This document shows, one piece after another, positions 7,081 to 12,759 of a DNA stretch of 17,755 nt. The position numbers and the translations under genes were made by a program. The number at the start of each line of letters is the position of its first letter. Positions within the stretch are counted from its first letter, which is position 1. The stretch covers positions 1 to 17,755 of the forward strand of contig CAYGMG010000076.1 in NCBI GenBank assembly GCA_964350895.1, read 5' to 3'. Below the pieces are notes generated by a model that was not told the origin of the DNA, did no database searches, and saw only the letters and a list, made by a program, of their open reading frames with translations. The stretch comes from Pseudomarimonas sp964350895 (GTDB taxonomy: Bacteria > Pseudomonadota > Gammaproteobacteria > Xanthomonadales > Xanthomonadaceae).

Positions 7081-8307
7081 TCAGCCGAAGACCTTACCCA
7101 GCGCGCGACCGAGGCGCGCCAGGCCCTCGTCCAGTTCGTCGGCGCGGATGTTCAGCGCCGGCACGAAGCGCAGCACCCCGCTGCCCGCGGTCAGCAGCAG
7201 CAGGCCCTCGTCGGCCGCCGCATCGAGCACCGCCGCTGCGCGTTCGGCATGTTCATCGCGCAGCACCGCGCCTTGCATCAAACCGCGACCGCGCACGCAG
7301 GCGAACAGGCGGTGCCCGGGATCAAGCGCGGCCAGCCCGGCGACCAGCTGCTCGCCGCGCGCGCTGACCTGGTCCAGCAGCTCAGGCGTGTTGATCCGCG
7401 CCAGCGCCGCGAGCGCCACCGCCGCGGCCAGCGGATTGCCTCCAAAAGTAGTGCCATGGCTGCCGAAGCCCAGCGTGGCGGCCGCTGACGGTGCGACCAG
7501 TAGGGCGCCAATCGGGAAGCCACCACCCAGTGATTTGGCAAGGCTGACAGTATCCGGCTGCACGCCGTCCCAGGCGTGCGCGAACAGCCGCCCGGTGCGG
7601 CCCATACCGCACTGGATCTCGTCCAACATCAGCAGCGCGCCCTGCGCGTCGCAGCGCGCGCGCAAGTGGGCGAGAAAACCGGGCGCCGCCGGCAGCACCC
7701 CGCCCTCGCCCTGAATCGGCTCGACCAGGACCGCGCAGACGTCGGCATCGAAGGCGGCGTCGAACGCCGCGCTATCGTTGAAGTTGACATAGCGGAAACC
7801 GCCGGGCAGCGGCTCGAAGCCTTCCTGATATTTGGGCTGGGCGGTGGCAGTGACGGTCGCCAGGGTGCGGCCGTGAAAGCTGCCGCGAAAAGTCAGGATG
7901 ACCCGCTGCTCCGGCCCCCGACCGCGCGCCGTCGCATGCCGGCGGGCGAGCTTGATCGCCGCCTCATTGGCCTCCGCACCTGAGTTGCACAGGAACACCC
8001 GCTCGGCGAAACCCGATGCCTCGGCCAGCGCCGCAGCCAGCCGGATCGGCGGCTCGCTGTGGAACACGTTGCTGGTGTGCCAGAGCTTACCGGCCTGCTC
8101 CATCAGCGCCGCGCGCAGCCCCGGATCGGCGTGGCCGAGAGCATTGACCGCGATGCCACCGGCAAGATCGATGTAGTCCTTGCCCGCCGTATCCCACACC
8201 CGCGAACCCTCACCCCGCGCCAGGATCAGCTCGCGCTGGCGATAGATCGGCACATAGCGCTCGCGGGCAAGCCCGAGCAGCTCGGCGGCGGGATCAATCA
8301 GGCTCAT
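7081..8307 (-). CDS. argD: Acetylornithine/succinylornithine aminotransferase
   Basis: Class III PLP-dependent aminotransferase, 408 aa, expected to interconvert N-acetylornithine and N-acetylglutamate semialdehyde in arginine biosynthesis, or the succinylated forms in arginine breakdown. Visible motifs are LAGGIAVNALGH (48-59), the phosphate-binding NSGAEANEAAIK (108-119), FHGRT (144-148), EPIQGEGG (196-203), LMLDEIQCGMGRTG (226-239, Asp229) and the Schiff-base lysine in LAKSLGGG (Lys258), followed by GTTFGGNPLA. Length and motifs fit ArgD/AstC; the two cannot be told apart by sequence reading, and no other arg or ast gene is present to decide. The start ATG has only a weak GGG-type ribosome site. 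A possible promoter lies just upstream. Confidence 0.9.
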   Translation of the reverse strand: MSLIDPAAELLGLARERYVPIYRQRELILARGEGSRVWDTAGKDYIDLAGGIAVNALGHADPGLRAALMEQAGKLWHTSNVFHSEPPIRLAAALAEASGFAERVFLCNSGAEANEAAIKLARRHATARGRGPEQRVILTFRGSFHGRTLATVTATAQPKYQEGFEPLPGGFRYVNFNDSAAFDAAFDADVCAVLVEPIQGEGGVLPAAPGFLAHLRARCDAQGALLMLDEIQCGMGRTGRLFAHAWDGVQPDTVSLAKSLGGGFPIGALLVAPSAAATLGFGSHGTTFGGNPLAAAVALAALARINTPELLDQVSARGEQLVAGLAALDPGHRLFACVRGRGLMQGAVLRDEHAERAAAVLDAAADEGLLLLTAGSGVLRFVPALNIRADELDEGLARLGRALGKVFG

Positions 8308-8336
8308 GCGCGACCCAGGGCAGAAAGCGGCGCGGC

Positions 8337-8364
8337 AGTATCGCAGATCGGCCAGGGGTTTCAG
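8337..8364 (-). promoter_or_regulatory. Candidate sigma70-type promoter for the aminotransferase gene
   Basis: On the minus strand CTGAAA (revcomp of 8359-8364) and GATACT (revcomp of 8337-8342) are separated by 16 nt and lie 30-57 nt before the start codon. Match to TTGACA is 4/6 and to TATAAT 4/6. Suggestive only. Confidence 0.35.
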
Positions 8365-8548
8365 CCAGCCCCAACACCACCATGCGCTGCCCCGTTATCT
8401 GCCCTATCCGCCCTGTCCCTAGCAGCTCGGCCACCGATCGACTGCATGACCGTGCGCCAAATCTGCACTTGCCGCGGCGCACGACACACGCCCACGAAAT
8501 ACCGGATTGCGGAACAGATCCGCGATCGGACTCCAGATCCACGTGCTA

Positions 8549-8683
8549 CTACTCATAACCGGGGGACGTAGCAGCCGACCTGCGCATAGCCTCGACTTGG
8601 TCGATGGTGCCGAGGGTTTCCCATATGCGCTGACCGTACACCCGGGCGTCCAACCAGTGCACGGCACCTCGCAGCTTGATCAT
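8549..8683 (-). pseudogene. Short ORF resembling the N-terminus of a phage integrase
   Basis: A 44-aa reading frame whose ATG overlaps the stop of the upstream winged-helix gene (TGATG), so it is likely co-translated. The sequence (RGAVHWLDARVYGQRIWETLG, shortened here as HWLDARVYGQRIWETLG, then TIDQVEAMRR) follows the pattern W-x-D-x-R-V-x-G-x-R-x-x-E-x-L-G-T seen in the arm-type DNA-binding start of tyrosine recombinases. The frame then ends at two consecutive TAG codons, and none of the three frames beyond shows the R-H-R-Y catalytic core. It may be a decayed integrase or a stand-alone small protein. The setting beside tRNA-Ser, a common integration target, fits the first idea; it remains tentative. 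Confidence 0.45.
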
Positions 8684-9009
8684 CACATGCACTCTTGCAG
8701 CTTATCCCACATGCGCTTGCCCTTGTCAGTCGGGTACAGCAGGCGGGACACTCGGTTCATTGGGTCGATGCGGGACTCAATGAACCCCGGCCCCGGCTTC
8801 TTGCGACTATTGATTGCCGACCACTCAGCAATGTTCTTAGAGACTGCCGACCGAGACTGATCAACAGATTGCAGCAGGGACGCTTGATCGATCCCGGGAT
8901 TGCACATCACTTCGACGAGTACTTGCAACTTCTGCACAGACACATCGGGATCAACCTCCCGCACTGCCTTCAGAAAACGCCGGACCTGATTCGCTTTCGC
9001 AACGCTCAT
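8683..9009 (-). CDS. MarR-like winged-helix protein
   Basis: A 108-aa protein that looks like a minimal MarR-type winged helix-turn-helix. Residues 27-62 (KLQVLVEVM...DQASLLQSVDQSRSAVSKNI) fit the DNA-recognition helices. Residues 75-97 (GFIESRIDPMNRVSRLLYPT) fit the beta-wing, followed by GKRMWDKLQE. It lacks the long dimerisation helices of full MarR proteins (usually ~140 aa). It is clearly homologous to the 101-aa protein upstream (shared KL..L, DQA(S/T)L, IDPM(N/D)R..R.L..T..G). The ATG has GGAG 7 nt upstream. GC is lower than in flanking genes. A phage- or element-borne regulator is likely; its target is unknown. Confidence 0.75.
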   Translation of the reverse strand: MSVAKANQVRRFLKAVREVDPDVSVQKLQVLVEVMCNPGIDQASLLQSVDQSRSAVSKNIAEWSAINSRKKPGPGFIESRIDPMNRVSRLLYPTDKGKRMWDKLQECM

Positions 9010-9061
9010 ACGCTTACTCCATCCCTAGTTGGCGCAGGGCTCAGTTGAATACGCCCATGGA

Positions 9062-9202
9062 TCATCCGCAAAGTTCGACTGTCCGCATATATCCTACGTT
9101 TCTGTTTATGGATTTATCAACAACCTCCGACCGCCGAACGCCACCTTCGCCGCGCCCTTGCTCATAACTGCTCCACACTGCCGCTTCGAATTGCTTGCGC
9201 AT
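9062..9202 (-). CDS. Small ORF, 46 aa, unknown
   Basis: A short frame (MRKQFEAAVWSSYEQGRG...) between the two winged-helix genes, with the good ribosome site GAGGG six bases before the ATG. It is rich in Arg/Glu/Val with no recognised motif. The spacing and co-orientation fit the surrounding small operon, but nothing beyond the ribosome site proves translation. It could equally be spacer sequence. Confidence 0.35.
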   Translation of the reverse strand: MRKQFEAAVWSSYEQGRGEGGVRRSEVVDKSINRNVGYMRTVELCG

Positions 9203-9275
9203 CGTTGGCCCTCAGTTTGTCTCACCCCAGGTTTTCCGTTCTGCCGTCGCTGGCCTTAGGGTTTCCTGCCAGTCT

Positions 9276-9581
9276 TCATCCGTAAAGCCTGTCCACCAGC
9301 TCCCCGCCTGCTGGAGTCAGCTTCAGGATTCGTCGACGTCGATCCATTGGATCAATGTCAGACACTACCCAGCCGTCCAGCATCATCTTGCCCACCGATC
9401 TGACAAGAGCAGTCCTGTGTCCAGGCACTTTGTCAAACAGTGTCGCCTGATCTTGCTCGCCGTCTCGCGCTAGAAGCAGCAGCAACAGCAGCTTCAAGGG
9501 ACTGAAGGTCTCGGCACTAGGATCAGCTAGCAGCCGTTCGATCCACCTCACGCTTTCATCTAGCTGATTCCCGCCAGCCAT
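9276..9581 (-). CDS. MarR-like winged-helix protein, homologue of the 108-aa protein downstream
   Basis: A 101-aa small winged-helix protein. It has a leucine-rich first helix (SPLKLLLLLLLARDG, 27-41), DQATLFDKV (44-52), a recognition-helix region RTALVRSVGKM (56-66) and a MarR-type wing ending SDIDPMDRRRRILKLTPAG (74-92). The phrase D-x-R-R-R-x-L-x-L-T-x-x-G is the classic MarR wing. Its start lies one base after the stop of the 57-aa ORF (TGAGATG), implying co-translation. It shares a common ancestor with the 108-aa gene, so this looks like an old duplication within one element. Probably a transcriptional regulator; the regulon is unknown. Confidence 0.75.
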   Translation of the reverse strand: MAGGNQLDESVRWIERLLADPSAETFSPLKLLLLLLLARDGEQDQATLFDKVPGHRTALVRSVGKMMLDGWVVSDIDPMDRRRRILKLTPAGGELVDRLYG

Positions 9582-9582
9582 C

Positions 9583-9756
9583 TCACTTCCCAGACTCGTT
9601 TTGGCCCTCTAGGATACCGAGCCTGGGGTCGTTGACTTCATCGAGGGAAACCTGAAGCCCCTCCGTCAGGATGTTCACGTAGCGCTGAGCGGCAGTCGCC
9701 TTGGGACCACGGCCTGACCGGCGCTCGTTGCCTTCCAGCTTCAGCTGCTTGGACAC
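9583..9756 (-). CDS. Small basic ORF, 57 aa, unknown
   Basis: Starts at a GTG with GGAG about 12 nt upstream; the frame is closed by a TAA further upstream with no ATG available. The product begins SKQLKLEGNERRSGRGPKAT and continues AAQRYVNILTEGLQVSLDEV. It has a basic, probably disordered N-terminus and an amphipathic helix, which could suit a small DNA- or RNA-binding protein. I do not recognise the family. The one-base gap to the winged-helix gene downstream is the best evidence that it is real. Confidence 0.5.
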   Translation of the reverse strand: MSKQLKLEGNERRSGRGPKATAAQRYVNILTEGLQVSLDEVNDPRLGILEGQNESGK

Positions 9757-10085
9757 GGGGTATTCGCTCTCCTGCTTTCCTGCAGGGGCTCCACTTCGAC
9801 AGAACGCGGAACGCTCCCCCCACGGTTAACGATGGCATCACCGACCGTCAATCAAAGGTTGATCTGACTACATCTACAGTTTTCCCAGCGGCCACTATCG
9901 GAAGTCAAGTGAAATCAAAGGGAAAAATCACTCGCTATCCACTACTGCCTCAACCCCTATTCCACTTACGTGGATAGGACGCAAAAGGATACACCAGACT
10001 GAGCGATTGGTGAAGACTTGGACACAGTCGTGTCACGAATCGCTACAGTCCGCTCGTGGGATACACTCGTAAGTGCTTGAAAAGA
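9757..10085. other. Gene-free AT-rich region next to the tRNA-Ser 3' end
   Basis: No supported gene. Base composition falls well below the flanks (about 43% GC in 9901-9960). It contains an interrupted palindrome at 9956-9978, a second small palindrome at 10021-10034 (GACAC-AGTC-GTGTC), and CTTTGATT twice on the minus strand. It probably holds the promoter of the small-gene cluster and possibly an old attachment or replication site. Confidence 0.4.
9956..9978. repeat. Interrupted palindrome in the accessory region
   Basis: CCTAT-T-CCAC / TTAC / GTGG-ATAGG: 9-bp arms with one unpaired T and a 4-nt loop. The core CACTTACG (9963-9970) recurs inverted as CGTAAGTG at 10068-10075, just beyond the tRNA end. 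A further CTATCCAC (9935-9942) matches one arm. It may be an operator for the MarR-like proteins or an attachment-related site. Confidence 0.5.
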
Positions 10086-10176
10086 TGGCGGAGAGGGAGG
10101 GATTCGAACCCTCGATACGTCGGAGACGTATACCGGATTTCGAGTCCGGCGCATTCGACCACTCTGCCACCTCTCC
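10086..10176 (-). tRNA. tRNA-Ser (anticodon CGA)
   Basis: A 91-nt gene with a 7-bp acceptor stem (GGAGAGG / CCTCTCC), G discriminator and encoded CCA. The anticodon stem is CCGGA/TCCGG with loop CTCGAAA, giving anticodon CGA, which reads UCG. A long variable arm (TACGTCTCCGACGTA) is typical of serine tRNAs, and the T arm contains GGTTCGAATCC. The AT-richer accessory region begins directly after the 3' CCA, and tRNA 3' ends are favoured integration sites. Confidence 0.97.
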
Positions 10177-10213
10177 GCAGAGGTCTGCGCGGCCCGATAG
10201 GCGGCGCAGGACA

Positions 10214-10251
10214 GGCTTCGCGGGTCAGCGGTCAGGACCCATCGCGAAGCC
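10214..10251. terminator. Strong hairpin between tRNA-Ser and the caspase gene
   Basis: Outer arms GGCTTCGCG (10214-10222) and CGCGAAGCC (10243-10251) are perfect 9-bp complements. Inside lies a second stem, GGGTC / GACCC (10222-10226 / 10236-10240). It stands about 47 bp past the stop of the caspase-domain gene. No T-run follows on either strand, so it is either a weak or factor-assisted terminator or a REP-like element. Confidence 0.4.
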
Positions 10252-10297
10252 GCCGGATCATACGCAGGCCGCCCTCGCCGGGCAAGCCCCCATGAAA

Positions 10298-12682
10298 TCA
10301 GGGGGCTGCTGCGCCGCTCTTGGGCAGGAAGAAGAAGTCACCGGTGACGTGTCCTGCAAACTGGATCGGCGCATAGGCCGGCGACTGGGTCAGCGGCGCG
10401 TCGAGCGAGGTCAGGGCCAGGGTTGAGGTGATCTCGCGATACAGGGCCTGGCCTTCGAGCAGGCGGTTGTTGTCCTCCAGCACGTTCAGGAAAGCGCGTG
10501 CGAAGTAGGAGTGCTTGCCGGTACCGGTGTCGGGAACCGGCTGCACCCCGCCCGAGGTCAGGGCGATGCGCGAGCGGCCGTCGCTCATGGTCTTGACCCA
10601 CTCACCCCACTCGCCTTCGCGCTCGCCGGCGCCGGCGAACAGCGGCAGGGCCGCTTCGGTGAGTGCGCCCGAGTAGCAGGAGTCAGCCACCACCAGCACG
10701 TGCCGGGACTCCATCGTATCGAGGATGTCGGACACGGCACGGTTGGAAATCCAGGTGTTGTTCAGCCCGGCCTGTCCGTCGACCGGAATCCAGTAGCCGG
10801 TCTGGCCGTCGTCGCTGAGCTCGCCGTGGCCGGCGTAGTAGACCAGCAGGTTGTCCTCGGGCTTGAGCGACTGGCGCAGGTCGTTGAGCGCTGAAAGCAT
10901 GTCGAAACGGGTGGCGTTGAGCAGCAGGGTGGTCTGGTAGCCGTAGCGGTCGCGCAGCAGGTTGCTGACCGCGGTGGCATCGTTCACCGCGCTCTGCAGG
11001 CTGCCGAAGACATTGCTCTGGTAGCTGTTGTTGCCGATCACCAGGGCGTGGTACTTGCCCAGTTTGACGCCGGCGGGAACCCCGCGGGAACTGCTGGTGG
11101 AGGCGCTGGCGGTCGGCGTGGCGCCGGGCTGCGGCAGCATGGTGAACTCGATGCTGGCGGCGTCGCCGGTCTTGCTGACCGCCGCGACCTGGACCAGGGA
11201 GCCCTGCTGCTGCACGTCGACGCTGGCACGGAACAGGCCGTTGTCGCCGATGATCACCGGCGTCCCGTTGACGGTGATCTGCTGCACCGCCTGCGGCGCC
11301 GATACCTTGCCGACCAGGGCATGACGGCCGGGCGCGCCGCGCAGCATGGCGGCGGAGCGTCCGCGGGTCAGGGTCAGCGGCGGATCGATGATCTCCAGCG
11401 TCGGCGCCGCAGCCAGCAGGGCGCCGCCATTCAGCGCAACCTGCTGTTCAAGCTGGACGATCTGCAGCTGCTGCTCGCGCAGTTCGGACTCCCGCGAGGC
11501 GAGCTGGCTTTCCAGCAGCTTCATCAGTTCCCAGTCTTCCTGGTTGCGATCCGAGGACTGGGCTTCCAGCGCGGCAATCCGAGTCTCGTAGCCATCGCGC
11601 TGCGCGGCGAGCGCGGCACGGACCTTGGCCAGTTCGGCCTCCAGCCCCGCACTGCGCTGCTGCGAACCGGCAATCGACTGGCTGAGCCGCTGGGTCTGCT
11701 GTGCGAGCATTTCGGCAGCGGCCCCTTCTTCAGCCTCGCCTGCCGCACGCCGCGATTCAAGCGCCGCCTCCTGCTGGGCGAGCTGCTCCTGGCGGCGCTG
11801 CGCGGCGGCCTTCTCCGACTCCAGTTCGCGGGTCAGGCGCAGCAGCTCATCGTTCTGGAAGGCCAGCTCGCGCTTTTGCGCCTCCAGGGCGGCAAAATCG
11901 GCGCCGGTCGCCTGCCGGGCCTGGGCCAGCTGCTGCTGCAGCCGCGCGACTTCCGACTGCGCTGCCTGAGCCGCCTGCTTGCGCGAGCCAAGCTGGGACT
12001 GCAGGTCGCGGACCTGGGCGCGCAACTGGTCGGCCTGCTTGCGCTGCGTCTCGACGGTTTCCTTGAGCGCGCCGATCTCGGTGTCCTTGGCGGCCAGCTG
12101 GACCTTCACAGCTGAAGCGAAGAGCAGCTCGTCGCTGGAACCGGATGCTTCGCGGTACAGGTTCAGCGCGCGCAGCTCGTCCTTCTCGACGCCCAACCCC
12201 TCTTCGTAGAGGTAGGCGAGATTGGTCTTGGCCCGGGCGTAGCCCTGATCCGAGGCTTTCTGGAACCACTGCGCCGCCATGCCGAAGTCCGGCGGCGTGC
12301 CAAGGCCCTTGAGATAGATCTCGCCGACATAGTTCTGCGCCTCAGCGCTGCCGGAGAGAGCCTGTGTCATCCACACCTGCAGGGCCGTCTGGTAGTTGGC
12401 GCGGTCGTAGGAGACGTACTCGCCACCGCGGATCTGGCAATCAGCCTGGGTGGTGCGGATCGGTCGCCGCGCCGACATGAAAGTCGCCTGAGCACCGAGT
12501 TTGCGCACCTGGCCTGGCAGCAGGCAGTCGACGATCAGCAGGTCCTCGGGATTCTTCGGCCCGCTGCGTGCCGCCTGGCCAGCCTGAGGCGCCAATCCGC
12601 CTGCGCAGACGATGACTGCCATCGACAGTGCAACCAGAAGCCTGCCGGGAGCCGTATGAGAGCCTAGGGTCGGGGTTTTCAT
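10298..12682 (-). CDS. Exported Sel1-repeat / coiled-coil / caspase-like (peptidase C14) protein
   Basis: A 794-aa multidomain protein. Residues 1-38 are a signal peptide (LLVALSMAVIVCAGGL, ending GQA). Two Sel1-like repeats follow at ~113-147 (AEAQNYVGEIYLKGLGTPP) and 148-183 (AKTNLAYLYEEGLGVEKDEL). A long Gln/Ala/Glu-rich coiled coil covers ~198-416, and a beta-sandwich-like stretch ~428-518 (VQQITVNGTPVIIGDNGLFRA). After a Ser/Ala/Thr linker comes a C14 domain at ~540-780: KYHALVIGNNSY, the catalytic His in YYAGHGE (H619) and the catalytic Cys in ADSCYSG (C669). Both catalytic residues are present, so it should be an active protease, probably with Arg/Lys specificity as in bacterial orthocaspases (inference). 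Export suggests a periplasmic or envelope role. The start is the ATG with GGAGG 6 nt upstream, preferred over a GTG one codon earlier. Confidence 0.93.
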   Translation of the reverse strand: MKTPTLGSHTAPGRLLVALSMAVIVCAGGLAPQAGQAARSGPKNPEDLLIVDCLLPGQVRKLGAQATFMSARRPIRTTQADCQIRGGEYVSYDRANYQTALQVWMTQALSGSAEAQNYVGEIYLKGLGTPPDFGMAAQWFQKASDQGYARAKTNLAYLYEEGLGVEKDELRALNLYREASGSSDELLFASAVKVQLAAKDTEIGALKETVETQRKQADQLRAQVRDLQSQLGSRKQAAQAAQSEVARLQQQLAQARQATGADFAALEAQKRELAFQNDELLRLTRELESEKAAAQRRQEQLAQQEAALESRRAAGEAEEGAAAEMLAQQTQRLSQSIAGSQQRSAGLEAELAKVRAALAAQRDGYETRIAALEAQSSDRNQEDWELMKLLESQLASRESELREQQLQIVQLEQQVALNGGALLAAAPTLEIIDPPLTLTRGRSAAMLRGAPGRHALVGKVSAPQAVQQITVNGTPVIIGDNGLFRASVDVQQQGSLVQVAAVSKTGDAASIEFTMLPQPGATPTASASTSSSRGVPAGVKLGKYHALVIGNNSYQSNVFGSLQSAVNDATAVSNLLRDRYGYQTTLLLNATRFDMLSALNDLRQSLKPEDNLLVYYAGHGELSDDGQTGYWIPVDGQAGLNNTWISNRAVSDILDTMESRHVLVVADSCYSGALTEAALPLFAGAGEREGEWGEWVKTMSDGRSRIALTSGGVQPVPDTGTGKHSYFARAFLNVLEDNNRLLEGQALYREITSTLALTSLDAPLTQSPAYAPIQFAGHVTGDFFFLPKSGAAAP

Positions 12683-12719
12683 CACATGCCTCCAGGGCGA
12701 TGCCGCAGCGGACGACCCG

Positions 12720-12727
12720 AGTATACT
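12720..12727. promoter_or_regulatory. Palindromic -10-like AGTATACT between divergent genes
   Basis: AGTATACT is its own reverse complement, so TATACT (5/6 match to TATAAT) reads in both directions, 33 nt before the autotransporter start and 38 nt before the caspase gene start. No good -35 hexamer is visible at 16-18 nt in either direction, so it may be an activator-dependent promoter or a coincidence. Confidence 0.35.
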
Positions 12728-12759
12728 GCCGTCAAACTGGGGTGAAGGAGTTGGGGACT

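Noticed and set aside
8294..8542. 82-codon minus-strand frame upstream of the aminotransferase
   Set aside because: Overlaps the start of the aminotransferase gene and its candidate promoter, and has no domain similarity.
9638..9841. 67-codon minus-strand frame overlapping the 57-aa ORF
   Set aside because: Proline/arginine-rich with no ribosome site; the alternative 57-aa frame is coupled to the next gene and better supported.
8549..10085. Intact prophage, toxin-antitoxin or anti-phage system
   Set aside because: No structural phage genes, nuclease, toxin fold or complete integrase could be identified; only small regulators and unknown ORFs are present.
8308..10176. Direct repeat of the tRNA-Ser 3' end as an attachment site
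   Set aside because: I looked for a copy of the T-arm/acceptor sequence at the far side of the accessory region and found none, so no att pair can be claimed.
11048..12115. Plus-strand open frame opposite the caspase-domain gene
   Set aside because: Leucine- and glutamine-rich mirror of the coiled-coil coding region; no ribosome site or recognisable domain.
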